From: Flavobacterium sp.
GTDB taxonomy: Bacteria > Bacteroidota > Bacteroidia > Flavobacteriales > Flavobacteriaceae
Length of the DNA: 64,000 nucleotides
Direction of reading: 5' to 3'
NCBI RefSeq assembly: GCF_027484705.1
Contig: NZ_JAIXSL010000015.1
Coordinates: 98,527 to 162,526 of the forward strand
Shown one piece after another: positions 51,475 to 59,271 of this stretch (its first letter is position 1; each line of letters starts with the position of its first letter). The translations under genes were made by a program, and so were the position numbers. The notes beneath the pieces were generated by a model, which saw only the letters and a program-made list of their open reading frames with translations, was not told where the DNA came from and searched no databases.

Positions 51475-51690
51475 AATCAAGGTTTTTTTGTTCGATGTAA
51501 AGGTATTGCGTTACTTACGTTGGGGTTTGTCGGTTAGTTTACAAAACATCGATTTTTATAGAAAACTTAACATCTTCAAGGCTCCTAAAAAGCATCCGTA
51601 AAATTAACGCAGCAAGTCATAAAGGCGTATGAAACACTCGTTAAACTTATCACAATTTCAAATTCGCCAAAATCAACCGCGGTTTTTTTG

Positions 51691-51698
51691 TATTTTTG
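51691..51698 (+). promoter_or_regulatory. -7 box for idi
   Basis: TATTTTTG matches TAnnTTTG, 15 bases before the ATG at 51714. It also rules out a TTG-initiated reading from 51696. The rest of the 51475-51690 gap, which lies between divergent genes, shows no other recognisable feature. Confidence 0.5.
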
Positions 51699-51713
51699 GG
51701 CATCGATACTGCT

Positions 51714-52241
51714 ATGAAAGAAGAACAAGTTATTTTAGTCAACGAAAACGATGAGCCGATTGGTTTGATGCCCAAACTCGAAGCGCATCAGAAAGCGATG
51801 CTGCACCGTGCCTTTTCAGTTTTTATCCTCAATGACAAGAAAGAGATTATGTTGCAGCAACGCGCGCATCAGAAATACCATTCGCCATTGCTGTGGACTA
51901 ATACTTGTTGCAGCCACCAGCGCAACGGGGAAACCAATATTGAAGCCGGAAGCAGAAGGTTGTTTGAGGAAATGGGATTTCGAACCGAACTCAAGGAATT
52001 ATTCCATTTTATTTATCAGGCGCCGTTTGATAATGGGCTTACCGAACATGAACTCGACCATGTGATGATCGGTTATTACAACGAAAATCCGGTCATTAAT
52101 TCCGAAGAAGTCGAAGCTTGGAAATGGATGAAGATTGAAGACGTCAAAGCCGACATGATCCAAAATCCTGAAATCTACACCGTTTGGTTTAAGATCATTT
52201 TTGATGAGTTTTACCATTTTTTAGAAGACCATACCTTATAA
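51714..52241 (+). CDS. idi: Isopentenyl-diphosphate delta-isomerase, type I
   Basis: This 175-aa Nudix-fold enzyme interconverts isopentenyl and dimethylallyl diphosphate. It has the active-site Cys in LLWTNTCCSHQRNGE (about residues 60-74), the Nudix-like AGSRRLFEEMGF and the metal/acid-base Glu in ELDHVMIGYY (about 115-124). It feeds isoprenoid synthesis, including the undecaprenyl carrier used by the polysaccharide locus. The following genes (queD, bcp, manA) run in the same direction with small gaps. Confidence 0.93.
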   Translation: MKEEQVILVNENDEPIGLMPKLEAHQKAMLHRAFSVFILNDKKEIMLQQRAHQKYHSPLLWTNTCCSHQRNGETNIEAGSRRLFEEMGFRTELKELFHFIYQAPFDNGLTEHELDHVMIGYYNENPVINSEEVEAWKWMKIEDVKADMIQNPEIYTVWFKIIFDEFYHFLEDHTL

Positions 52242-52246
52242 TTCCT

Positions 52247-52657
52247 ATGAAAGTAACCCTCAGTAGAAAAGCGCATTTCAACGCCGCGCACCGCTTGTAC
52301 CGCAAAGATTGGTCTGACGAAAAGAATGACCAGATTTTTGGCAAATGCAACAATCCGAATTATCATGGGCACAATTATGAATTGATTGTGAGCGTTACCG
52401 GTGAAATCGATGCTGAAACGGGTTATGTCATGGATGTCAAATTCCTGACTGATATCATCAAGGCGGAAGTGGAAGATGCTTTCGATCATAAGAACCTAAA
52501 CCTCGATGTCGAAGATTTTAAAGATTTAAATCCGACTGCCGAAAATATCGTCGTGGTGATTTGGAATAAAATCAGAAAACGCATCGCATCGAAACTCGAT
52601 CTCGAAGTGGTTTTATATGAAACGCCGAGGAATTTCGTAACCTATAGCGGAACGTGA
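52247..52657 (+). CDS. queD: 6-carboxytetrahydropterin synthase (QueD/PTPS family)
   Basis: This 136-aa enzyme turns dihydroneopterin triphosphate into 6-carboxytetrahydropterin in the queuosine pathway. The zinc ligands are visible: His in FNAAHRL (about residue 15) and the pair in NYHGHNYE (about 44-46). The catalytic Cys is in FGKCNNPNYHGH, and FDHKNLNLDV is the usual later motif. The length is typical of bacterial QueD. The stop overlaps the start of the peroxiredoxin gene by one base. Confidence 0.92.
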   Translation: MKVTLSRKAHFNAAHRLYRKDWSDEKNDQIFGKCNNPNYHGHNYELIVSVTGEIDAETGYVMDVKFLTDIIKAEVEDAFDHKNLNLDVEDFKDLNPTAENIVVVIWNKIRKRIASKLDLEVVLYETPRNFVTYSGT

Positions 52658-53106
52658 TGGCCTTGCAAGTCGGAGATTCCATTCCACATTTTATAGCCAA
52701 AGATGCAGCCGGAAAAGATTTTGACAGCCGCAATTACATCGGCAAAAAGCCTGTCGTGATTTATTTTTACCCCAAAGATGACACGCGTGTTTGCACCCAG
52801 CAGGCTTGCAGTTTCCGCGACCAATATGACGATTTTAAAGCGTTAGGTGCGGAAGTTATTGGCATTAGTGGCGACAGCATCCAGTCGCACCAGAAATTTT
52901 CTGCGCAATATCAGTTGCCTTTCATACTTTTGTCGGATGCCGATAGAAAGCTAAGGAAGCTTTTCGGAGTTCCTAGAGATTTATTGGGATTGATTCCGGG
53001 CAGAGTTACTTATGTGGCCAATGAAAGAGGCATAATCACGATGATTTTCAACAGTACTTCTGGCACGATTCATATTAAAAAAGCGTTAGAAGCCTTACAA
53101 AAATAA
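52657..53106 (+). CDS. bcp: Bcp/PrxQ-type peroxiredoxin
   Basis: This 149-aa thiol peroxidase has the FYPKDDTRVCTQQACSFRD motif (about residues 34-52). The first Cys is the peroxidatic residue, and the second, five residues on, is the resolving Cys of PrxQ proteins. The common TPGC is here TRVC. LLSDADRKLRKLFGV follows. It reduces hydroperoxides using thioredoxin. The ATG at 52657 overlaps the queD TGA; an upstream GTG at 52654 would add only one residue. Confidence 0.9.
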   Translation: MALQVGDSIPHFIAKDAAGKDFDSRNYIGKKPVVIYFYPKDDTRVCTQQACSFRDQYDDFKALGAEVIGISGDSIQSHQKFSAQYQLPFILLSDADRKLRKLFGVPRDLLGLIPGRVTYVANERGIITMIFNSTSGTIHIKKALEALQK

Positions 53107-53114
53107 TTTACAAA

Positions 53115-54086
53115 ATGACAGCTAAACAATTATACCCGCTGCAATTCCAACCGATTCTTAAAGACAGGATTTGGGGCGGCACGAAACTGAAAACGGTTTT
53201 AAACAAACCCATTACTTCAGAAATTACAGGCGAAAGCTGGGAATTATCTACTGTAGAAGGTGACGTGAGCGTAATCGCAAACGGACTATTCGAAGGAAAA
53301 TCGCTGCTAGAACTCATCAACGAATTTCCCAATGAGGTTTTAGGAACGCAAGTACATGAACAATTCGGCAAACAATTTCCGTTGCTGTTTAAATACCTCG
53401 ATGCGCGCGAAGATTTATCGATTCAGGTGCATCCGAATGACGCTTTGGCTAAAGCACGCCACAATTCTTTCGGGAAAACCGAGATGTGGTATGTGATGCA
53501 AGCCGACCCAAACTCAAGATTGATTGTAGGTTTCAAGAAAGATTCGAACGCTAAGGAATACGTCGAAAACCTTGAAAATAACTCCTTGCTCAACATCCTC
53601 GATCAAGTGGATGTGAAGGTCGGTGATGTTTTCTTTCTTGAAACCGGAACCGTACATGCGATTGGCGCCGGCTTATTGATTGCGGAAATCCAGCAGACTT
53701 CAGATATTACTTATCGTTTGTATGATTTCGACCGTGTGGATGCGCAGGGAAACAAGCGGGAACTGCATGTTGATCTGGCTTTGGATGCGATCAATTACAA
53801 TCGGGTTGAAGCTAAAAAAGAGTACAAAAAAAAGGAGAATGCTTCCAATACGATGGTGGATTGCAAATATTTCACCACCAATTTTATTCCGTTGGAAGGT
53901 TCGCTGAATGTTCAGAAAGATGCCACTTCGTTTACAGTTTATATGTGCACCGAAGGCGAGTTTACGCTGACTTTGGCCAATGCGGTTTACAGTTATAAAA
54001 AAGGCGATACGATTTTGATGCCTGCTTCGCTGACCGAATTCCAACTCGACGGAACCGCTTCTGTTTTAGAAATTTATATCAAATAA
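53115..54086 (+). CDS. manA: Mannose-6-phosphate isomerase, class I
   Basis: This 323-aa cupin-type zinc enzyme interconverts mannose 6-phosphate and fructose 6-phosphate. RIWGGTKL, GESWELS, the metal-binding SIQVHPNDALA (about residues 94-104), KTEMWYVM and ETGTVHAIGAGLLIAEIQQTSDITYRLYDFDR are all characteristic. It would supply mannose phosphates for GDP-mannose and thus GDP-fucose, the donor needed by the GT11 enzyme of the polysaccharide locus; that link is inference. It is the last gene of the idi-queD-bcp-manA run. Confidence 0.94.
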   Translation: MTAKQLYPLQFQPILKDRIWGGTKLKTVLNKPITSEITGESWELSTVEGDVSVIANGLFEGKSLLELINEFPNEVLGTQVHEQFGKQFPLLFKYLDAREDLSIQVHPNDALAKARHNSFGKTEMWYVMQADPNSRLIVGFKKDSNAKEYVENLENNSLLNILDQVDVKVGDVFFLETGTVHAIGAGLLIAEIQQTSDITYRLYDFDRVDAQGNKRELHVDLALDAINYNRVEAKKEYKKKENASNTMVDCKYFTTNFIPLEGSLNVQKDATSFTVYMCTEGEFTLTLANAVYSYKKGDTILMPASLTEFQLDGTASVLEIYIK

Positions 54087-54109
54087 GTTTTTTATCCGTA
54101 AAATAGGTG

Positions 54110-54117
54110 TACTTTTG
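54110..54117 (+). promoter_or_regulatory. -7 box for small hypothetical gene
   Basis: TACTTTTG matches TAnnTTTG, 32 bases before the ATG at 54150. No classical -33 TTG is at the correct spacing. Confidence 0.5.
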
Positions 54118-54149
54118 CACGCAAATTAAAATTAAAAAATACCATCATC

Positions 54150-54419
54150 ATGGCAAATGTTAAGAATTTAAAGAAAGACATCAACTACGTTTTAGGCGAT
54201 ATTATTGAAGCGGTTTATTTGTTCGAATTGTCTACTACCGGAAAGCCTTCAGATGCGTCTAACGCCGTAATCGACGAAGCGATCGCTACTTTTGACCAAT
54301 TGATCACGAAAGTGAACGCCAAAAAAGTAGAGAACAAAAAAGCGCACTTCAAACAAATCAACGTGGAATTAGAACAAGCTGCTAATCAACTGGTTGCTAA
54401 GATCAACGATTTGCAGTAA
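54150..54419 (+). CDS. Conserved small helical hypothetical protein
   Basis: This 89-aa, highly charged protein is predicted to be almost entirely helical. Its sequence (NVKNLKKDINYVLGDIIEAVYL, then AIATFDQLITKVNAKKVEN) shows heptad-like spacing of hydrophobics, and it may form a coiled coil or small bundle. No membrane segment, signal peptide or catalytic motif is present. It resembles short cytoplasmic proteins conserved in Flavobacteriaceae; the function is unknown to me. It has its own promoter-like box and lies just before tRNA-Thr. Confidence 0.8.
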   Translation: MANVKNLKKDINYVLGDIIEAVYLFELSTTGKPSDASNAVIDEAIATFDQLITKVNAKKVENKKAHFKQINVELEQAANQLVAKINDLQ

Positions 54420-54449
54420 TAAATTGCAGTAAAAAAGTTTCATTTTTAT

Positions 54450-54480
54450 TTTGGATATTTAAAATGGACTTCTATATTTG
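54450..54480 (+). promoter_or_regulatory. Bacteroidetes promoter for tRNA-Thr
   Basis: A -33-like TTTG (54450-54453) and a perfect -7 box TATATTTG (54473-54480) are 19 bases apart, the ideal spacing. The tRNA begins 14 bases after the -7 box. This is the clearest promoter in the window. Confidence 0.8.
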
Positions 54481-54494
54481 CAACGGATTAAACC

Positions 54495-54571
54495 GCCAGC
54501 GTAGCTCAGTTGGCTAGAGCAGCTGATTTGTAATCAGCAGGTCGTGGGTTCGAGTCCCTCCGCCGGCTCCA
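54495..54571 (+). tRNA. tRNA-Thr (anticodon TGT), CCA encoded
   Basis: The 77-base gene folds as a cloverleaf. The acceptor arm is GCCAGCG/CGCCGGC, the D-arm contains GCTCAGTTGGCTAGAGC, and the anticodon stem GCTGA/TCAGC has loop TTTGTAA (anticodon TGT). The T-arm is GTGGG TTCGAGT CCCTC, and the discriminator T and 3' CCA are encoded. There is an A-C mismatch at the fourth acceptor pair and a T-T mismatch at the second T-stem pair. A good promoter and a terminator hairpin flank it. Confidence 0.95.
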
Positions 54572-54572
54572 G

Positions 54573-54603
54573 AAAACCATCACTTTTTAGTGGTGGTTTT
54601 TTT
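54573..54603 (+). terminator. Terminator after tRNA-Thr
   Basis: AAAACCATCACT and AGTGGTGGTTTT form a 12-bp stem with one G-U pair and a 4-base loop, followed by T residues. It starts two bases after the encoded CCA. Confidence 0.85.
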
Positions 54604-54625
54604 ATGCGTAAAACGAACAACAATA

Positions 54626-54657
54626 AAAAAACCGTAAGCGAATCACTTACGGTTTTT
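54626..54657. terminator. Bidirectional terminator between tRNA-Thr and M61 peptidase gene
   Basis: ACCGTAAG (54631-54638) pairs with CTTACGGT (54646-54653), flanked by a run of A on the left and T on the right. It suits the minus-strand M61 peptidase gene, which stops at 54678. Confidence 0.8.
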
Positions 54658-54677
54658 ATGTTTTTATGGAAAGATTA

Positions 54678-56519
54678 TTATCCTTTAAGCCAAGCGGTTC
54701 TGAGTTTTTCTTTGCTCGCATCGGTAGGTTCGTAACCCACTTTGTCTTCGGTCGGGATTTTGATTTTTCCACTGATTACTTGCTCTTTTCCGTCGCGGCT
54801 AACTTTTACTGAGATCGGATCGCCATTCTGCCAGGTTTGGCTCGCCTGGATCAATTCGTAGATGTTGTCTAAATTGTATGGTTTCATATTGACTTCTTTG
54901 AGCACATCTCCGCCTTTGATGCCCAATTCCGTGTAGAATTCATTAAGCTCAACTTCCGTGCGCACATAGATTTCTTTGGTCACCTGATCGACATTGATGT
55001 AAGGAACCTGCCCTTTCAAAAACGGATTTCCCGGGCTTTTCACTACTTTTTTAGTAACGCCCATTTTCGCCAGATAAACGTCGTAAGGAATCGGCGTTGA
55101 TCCAGAAACGTAAGTGGTCAGGAATTCCCCAACTTCAGGATAAGTAAGCGCCGTGATTTTCGCAAACAGTTCGTTGTCGTTGAAAGCCTTGTGCACGCCA
55201 TATTCGGCTGATAATTTTTGCATCAGATCTAAAATGCCTCGTGTGCCATTGCTTTTTTCACGGATGATGATATCGAGGCACATGCCGATGAGTGCGCCTT
55301 TTTCATACACATTCAGATATTGGTCTTTGTAAGGTTTGGTCAATACATTAACGCTCATAGTAGTAAACGGCATCGTATCGTCCATTCCGTCGGCATTGGT
55401 GATTTTCCCTGCCATCCTGTTGCAGAAATCATCTTCGGAAATCAAACCTTGATTCACTTGGAACAGATTCGCGAAATATTCGGTCACGCCTTCATACATC
55501 CATAAATGCTCGGACATTTTGGGTGCGGTATAATTAAAATTCTGGATTTCATCGGAATGAATCGTAAGCGGTGTCACAATATGAAAAAATTCGTGCGACA
55601 CGACGTCTTTCAATTGCTCGTTGAGTTCGTCAAGACCCATCATTTCAGGCATTACGACGGTTGTTGCGGTCGGATGTTCCAAAGCGCCGAATCCATGTGC
55701 GTCATTTTCTACCTGCATGTCAGACAAATAAATCAGCACGCTGTATTTTTTGGTGCTGTTGAATTTCCCTAAGAAGTTCTTTTGCGCGGTCATCATTTTT
55801 TGCATCGCCGGAGCGATTTCTTCCGCTTTATGCGTTCCGTTTGGGGAATACACTGCAATCAGGATATCCATGTCATTGACTTTGAAAGTTGTGTAATCCG
55901 GCTTGCTGTACATGATAGGATTTTCGACGAGTTCCGCATAACGGTCTGTCACAAAAACATCATTCGTATTGCTCGCATCGGTATCGGCCATCGAAGTTGC
56001 GCCCCAAAGCGTATCAGGATGCTGCACGGTCACTTTATAGTTGATGTCTTTGTAGTTGTCGAAAAATCCAACAAAACAATGCGTGTTGAGCAGGATGTTT
56101 TTGCCGGCGTCGATGTTACTACCTACGGGTGAGAAAATCTCGTGCGTCGCTTCGATGTCGTAAGTGTCATTGACCAGATACGAAACCGAACCCAATTGTG
56201 TCGCGTCGCTGATTTTCCAGGAATTCTTATCGACTTGCGTCACGCTGAGGTAAGCGCCTTTTTTGTTGTAGGCTTTAAAATCGTCAATGAACCGCCCGAA
56301 ATCATCCTCAGAATAAGTCCCTGGAACAATTTTAGGAAGGTGGTATATGATTTCAGAAGTCTTGATTTTCGGGGCCTGAACCGTCACGGGAACCCTGTCT
56401 TTATCAATCGCATTGAGGTTGATTGTGACCTGAACCTGTTCCTTGGTTTTTGATTGCGCCGCAGCTGAGAAATGGCCTAAACATGACGACAAAGCCAGCA
56501 TAAAAAATATTCTTTTCAT
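54678..56519 (-). CDS. M61 family peptidase with PDZ domain
   Basis: This 613-aa protein has a signal peptide (MKRIFFMLALSSCLGHFSAAAQ) and resembles glycyl-aminopeptidase-like M61 metallopeptidases. The zinc site is HEFFH (in VVSHEFFHIVTPL, about residues 315-327), with the third ligand Glu in MYEGVTEYFANL (about 355-366). A C-terminal PDZ domain (about 520-600, with ELGIKGGDVLKEVN) probably binds substrate tails. It should work in the periplasm. It is monocistronic, with terminators downstream. Confidence 0.9.
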   Translation of the reverse strand: MKRIFFMLALSSCLGHFSAAAQSKTKEQVQVTINLNAIDKDRVPVTVQAPKIKTSEIIYHLPKIVPGTYSEDDFGRFIDDFKAYNKKGAYLSVTQVDKNSWKISDATQLGSVSYLVNDTYDIEATHEIFSPVGSNIDAGKNILLNTHCFVGFFDNYKDINYKVTVQHPDTLWGATSMADTDASNTNDVFVTDRYAELVENPIMYSKPDYTTFKVNDMDILIAVYSPNGTHKAEEIAPAMQKMMTAQKNFLGKFNSTKKYSVLIYLSDMQVENDAHGFGALEHPTATTVVMPEMMGLDELNEQLKDVVSHEFFHIVTPLTIHSDEIQNFNYTAPKMSEHLWMYEGVTEYFANLFQVNQGLISEDDFCNRMAGKITNADGMDDTMPFTTMSVNVLTKPYKDQYLNVYEKGALIGMCLDIIIREKSNGTRGILDLMQKLSAEYGVHKAFNDNELFAKITALTYPEVGEFLTTYVSGSTPIPYDVYLAKMGVTKKVVKSPGNPFLKGQVPYINVDQVTKEIYVRTEVELNEFYTELGIKGGDVLKEVNMKPYNLDNIYELIQASQTWQNGDPISVKVSRDGKEQVISGKIKIPTEDKVGYEPTDASKEKLRTAWLKG

Positions 56520-56600
56520 AAATAAATTTCAAATTTTGACCCGAGCGTTAGCGAACAGATCGTTAGATAATTGTCGTCAAATGTATAAAATAGTTTGGCT

Positions 56601-57536
56601 TTAAATCGATTTTATAAATTGATTAACTACTGCAACCAATTCAGATGCAATCGGTAAATCAGGATTGTTATACGAGGCTTGGTTTTCCGCCGGATCATCC
56701 GTTTTGATTTCCTTGAAAAGGTGGTTCATGTTGGTGATGATCTTCAGTTGTGCCTCAGGTTTGGCTTTTTTCAACAATTCGGCGTCCGAAACAGGCACTT
56801 GCATGTCTTTGGTTCCGTTGATGATCAATATCGGAATTTTGAGTTTTTGGATTTCTTTCGTCGGATCGTATTTGATCCACGAAATCATATACGGCTGAAC
56901 ACTTTCTCGAAATATGGAACCTAATGCCGGATTTTCAAGTTTGAAGGTTTGTCCGCTTTTAAGTATCGCCAAGTCTTTTTCGACTTCATCTTTTAAGTAC
57001 GGGGCTTGTTTTCCAATTTGTTCGGCGAGGATCAAATCAATCGTTCTTCCGGCGCCGGCCAGTGAAATGAAACCGTCTGTATTGTCTTTAGCGGCAATCA
57101 TTCCGATCAGTGAACCTTCGCTATGGCCCGCGATGATGATGTGGCGGTATTGTTTTTTGGCTTTGAAATAAGCGATGATATCTTTGACATCGCTGATGAA
57201 ATTCTCAAAAGAAAGGTCTTTTTCCGAAAGGGTTCCGGCCGCCATCAACGCAATAGTACGTTTGTCGAAACTAAATGCGGCGATGTCATTCTGAGCCAAT
57301 TGTTCTCCTAAATAACGCAGCGAATTGTTATCCATTCCGGCCTGGTTTCCGTTGCGGTCGGGCGATCCGGATCCGGCGATGATGATGACCAAATCAGTTG
57401 ATTTTGTCAGGCGCTGTGGGCTATACAACGTTCCGTTGATTAGTGTATTGACTTTGAGATCTTCCTTTTTAATCGGTTTTTCTTGTGCGGCGCAAGTCAA
57501 TGTAATCGCAAAAACGGCAACTAATAAAGTTTTCAT
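56601..57536 (-). CDS. Exported alpha/beta hydrolase
   Basis: This 311-aa protein has a signal peptide (MKTLLVAVFAITLTCAAQ) and a complete serine-hydrolase fold. The oxyanion region is LVIIIAGSGSPDRNGNQAG, the nucleophile elbow is IIAGHSEGSLIGMIAA (Ser at about residue 146), the acid is probably in PILIINGTKDMQVPV, and the His is in ITNMNHLFKE near the end. It should hydrolyse esters or similar bonds in the periplasm. It lies one base after the upstream small gene and is the last of a four-gene minus-strand group (58755 to 56601). Confidence 0.88.
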   Translation of the reverse strand: MKTLLVAVFAITLTCAAQEKPIKKEDLKVNTLINGTLYSPQRLTKSTDLVIIIAGSGSPDRNGNQAGMDNNSLRYLGEQLAQNDIAAFSFDKRTIALMAAGTLSEKDLSFENFISDVKDIIAYFKAKKQYRHIIIAGHSEGSLIGMIAAKDNTDGFISLAGAGRTIDLILAEQIGKQAPYLKDEVEKDLAILKSGQTFKLENPALGSIFRESVQPYMISWIKYDPTKEIQKLKIPILIINGTKDMQVPVSDAELLKKAKPEAQLKIITNMNHLFKEIKTDDPAENQASYNNPDLPIASELVAVVNQFIKSI

Positions 57537-57537
57537 A

Positions 57538-57879
57538 TTATTTTGAATTTAAGAGTTTTATGGCGGCTTCAGGATTCTGCACTTCGATGTAAAGTTTGTT
57601 GTATGGGTGGTTTTTGAGTTCTACGATAATCGTGTTTTTTTCGCGTGACATATCCCAAAAGTTCGTTTTGTTTCTTAAGTAATAAGTGCCAGCGATGATG
57701 ATGAACGGAATGTAAGTTCCGACGCGGAATCCGCAGTATCGGTGTAATTCCTCTATGTCCTGATAGGCTTTTACGACGTTTTCTTTGGGCACATTGATTT
57801 TGCTTTTCAAAGCCCAAAATTGATGAAATCCTCTAATGTTGAAGATGTATTGATCTCCTTTTGATTCGATGGTTACCAT
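57538..57879 (-). CDS. Small hypothetical protein, possibly PH-like
   Basis: This 113-aa protein shows alternating beta strands and a short hydrophobic stretch (YIPFIIIAGTYYL, about residues 58-70) in its middle. The strand-rich pattern (MVTIESKGDQYIFNI ... IIVELKNHPYNKLYIEV) resembles PH-like or bacterial immunoglobulin-like folds, but I cannot assign a family. No signal peptide is seen. It lies between a membrane-protein gene and a hydrolase gene and is probably co-expressed with both. Confidence 0.7.
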   Translation of the reverse strand: MVTIESKGDQYIFNIRGFHQFWALKSKINVPKENVVKAYQDIEELHRYCGFRVGTYIPFIIIAGTYYLRNKTNFWDMSREKNTIIVELKNHPYNKLYIEVQNPEAAIKLLNSK

Positions 57880-57891
57880 GATTTTGATGTA

Positions 57892-58473
57892 TTAATTTAA
57901 GGTTGAAAGGATCATTTTTGAAACGACTTCAGCAATCAGAAGCGCCGCGACAAACAGCACGGTGTTTTTGATTCCCTTCGCATTGGTCGCCACTTTATAG
58001 CCGTTATATAAAAGGATTACGGCAAGAACCAAGGCTAATAAAGTTACCAGACTGAACAGCAGGATAGGAATCAATTGCGACATGTCCAATGCTTCGGGCT
58101 TGTGTTTCAAAACGCTTTCGACCAATTGGATGGAACCGTGATAAATCCAGTCATTGATATTGAAAACGGTCAACACATAAAAAGGAATTTTCGCGATACT
58201 GCAGGTATTGAAGATATCAATGAGCCGCGTTTTCGGGTTCGCATATTTTCCAGTTAAAAAAAGCAACAAACAAGCGCTTAAAACCGAAATAAGGATGTCG
58301 GTTAAACTCGATAAAAAGGTCGCTTTTTCTACAAAATGCAGATCGAAAACACCGTCAAATCGGGCATTAAAGAAGCTTCCCAATGTGGCGCCAACCAATA
58401 TTGAGAAGGCACCAATGATCAGCAGTTTTTGGTCTGAATGTTTTTCAAACGGATTCAGGAGAATATTGTTCAT
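57892..58473 (-). CDS. Yip1-like multi-spanning membrane protein
   Basis: This 193-aa protein has about five hydrophobic segments (about residues 16-36, 55-75, 90-110, 135-160 and 165-190). The loop pattern KTRLIDIFNTCSIAKIPFYVL fits the bacterial YIP1 family. It probably resides in the inner membrane. The function of these proteins is unclear. It starts three bases before the end of the DUF2089-like gene and likely shares its transcript. Confidence 0.75.
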   Translation of the reverse strand: MNNILLNPFEKHSDQKLLIIGAFSILVGATLGSFFNARFDGVFDLHFVEKATFLSSLTDILISVLSACLLLFLTGKYANPKTRLIDIFNTCSIAKIPFYVLTVFNINDWIYHGSIQLVESVLKHKPEALDMSQLIPILLFSLVTLLALVLAVILLYNGYKVATNAKGIKNTVLFVAALLIAEVVSKMILSTLN

Positions 58474-58476
58474 AGC

Positions 58477-58755
58477 TTAAGATTTTTGTTTGAGCAGGTT
58501 TACTTTCTGGATGATGTCGTCGAGTTTGTTGCGCACCGTCGGGTAGCTGTTGCCCATCAGCGAGGCCATTTCCTTGAGGCTGCCGCTGGTCATAAAAAAC
58601 TGTAAGATGAAATTTTGTTCTTCTTCGGTGATTTGCAACAACAAAGGCAGCACATAGTTTCCGGAAACTACGGTTGCGCAATGGTTGCAGGTGAGTTGGG
58701 AAACGGATAAAGAACTTTCACAACTCGGACATTGAATGGGAAGTTTCGGTTGCAT
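58477..58755 (-). CDS. DUF2089-type zinc-ribbon regulatory protein
   Basis: This 92-aa protein has an N-terminal zinc ribbon (CPSCESSLSVSQLTCNHC, about residues 9-26) and a C-terminal helix-turn-helix-like region (FFMTSGSLKEMASLMGNSYPTVRNKLDDII), the DUF2089 layout. It probably binds DNA and may control its own operon. The ATG at 58755 is chosen because a TTG at 58779 lies inside a -7 promoter box. It is the first gene of a group with the Yip1-like, small hypothetical and hydrolase genes. Confidence 0.83.
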   Translation of the reverse strand: MQPKLPIQCPSCESSLSVSQLTCNHCATVVSGNYVLPLLLQITEEEQNFILQFFMTSGSLKEMASLMGNSYPTVRNKLDDIIQKVNLLKQKS

Positions 58756-58776
58756 GATTTTTAAATTTATGTCATG

Positions 58777-58784
58777 CAAATTTA
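58777..58784 (-). promoter_or_regulatory. -7 box of the DUF2089 operon
   Basis: The minus strand reads TAAATTTG, a match to TAnnTTTG, 21 bases before the ATG at 58755. The box overlaps the only upstream alternative start (TTG), fixing the choice of start. The region to 58860 is very A/T-rich. Confidence 0.55.
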
Positions 58785-58860
58785 AATAATATTTATTTAT
58801 AAATTAATATTGTTTAAAAATGAATTGTCATTGTTTAATAAATGTTTGAAAAACAGAAAT

Positions 58861-58886
58861 AAAAAAACTCTTGCGGAACAAGAGTT
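58861..58886 (-). terminator. Intrinsic terminator of DUF2805 gene
   Basis: AACTCTTG (58866-58873) pairs with CAAGAGTT (58879-58886) around a 5-base loop. On the minus strand the stem is followed by a T run. It begins eight bases past the stop of the upstream-facing gene. Confidence 0.85.
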
Positions 58887-58893
58887 AGTATCG

Positions 58894-59172
58894 TTAGTCA
58901 AATTTGTTTTTGATGTAGTATTTACCGTCTAAGTCATCGTCAAAATCATCAATTTTCATCGGTTTCGGTTTGGGCTTTGCGGCGTTGGCTTTCTTTTTCC
59001 AGACTTCGAATTTGTCCGCCGTGAGTTTCTTTTTCATGATTTCCAGAACATCCTTTTCATCAATCCCTAATTCCTTCTTGATGATTTCATACGGATTCCG
59101 TTCTTCCAAAGCCAGGGTAATCAATCGTTCATTTTGCTCCCAGGTCAAATCGATGCGTTTATTCTTTTTCAT
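58894..59172 (-). CDS. TIGR03643/DUF2805 family protein
   Basis: This 92-aa cytoplasmic protein has a helical N-terminal domain that matches the TIGR03643 pattern (IDLTWEQNERLITLALEERNPYEIIKKELGIDEKDVLEIMKKKL), suggestive of a small DNA-binding-like helical bundle. The C-terminus is lysine- and proline-rich, then acidic (KPKPKPMKIDDFDDDLDG). The function is unknown; the family is common in Bacteroidetes and Proteobacteria. A clear terminator follows. Confidence 0.85.
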   Translation of the reverse strand: MKKNKRIDLTWEQNERLITLALEERNPYEIIKKELGIDEKDVLEIMKKKLTADKFEVWKKKANAAKPKPKPMKIDDFDDDLDGKYYIKNKFD

Positions 59173-59271
59173 TCTTTGAAAATTAATTCAACTGTGTTTT
59201 TTCGTGTTAGGTTTTCTTAATCCAATATTAATAAAAAATCCAATTACTTTCAAAATTCAAAAAAATATTTT

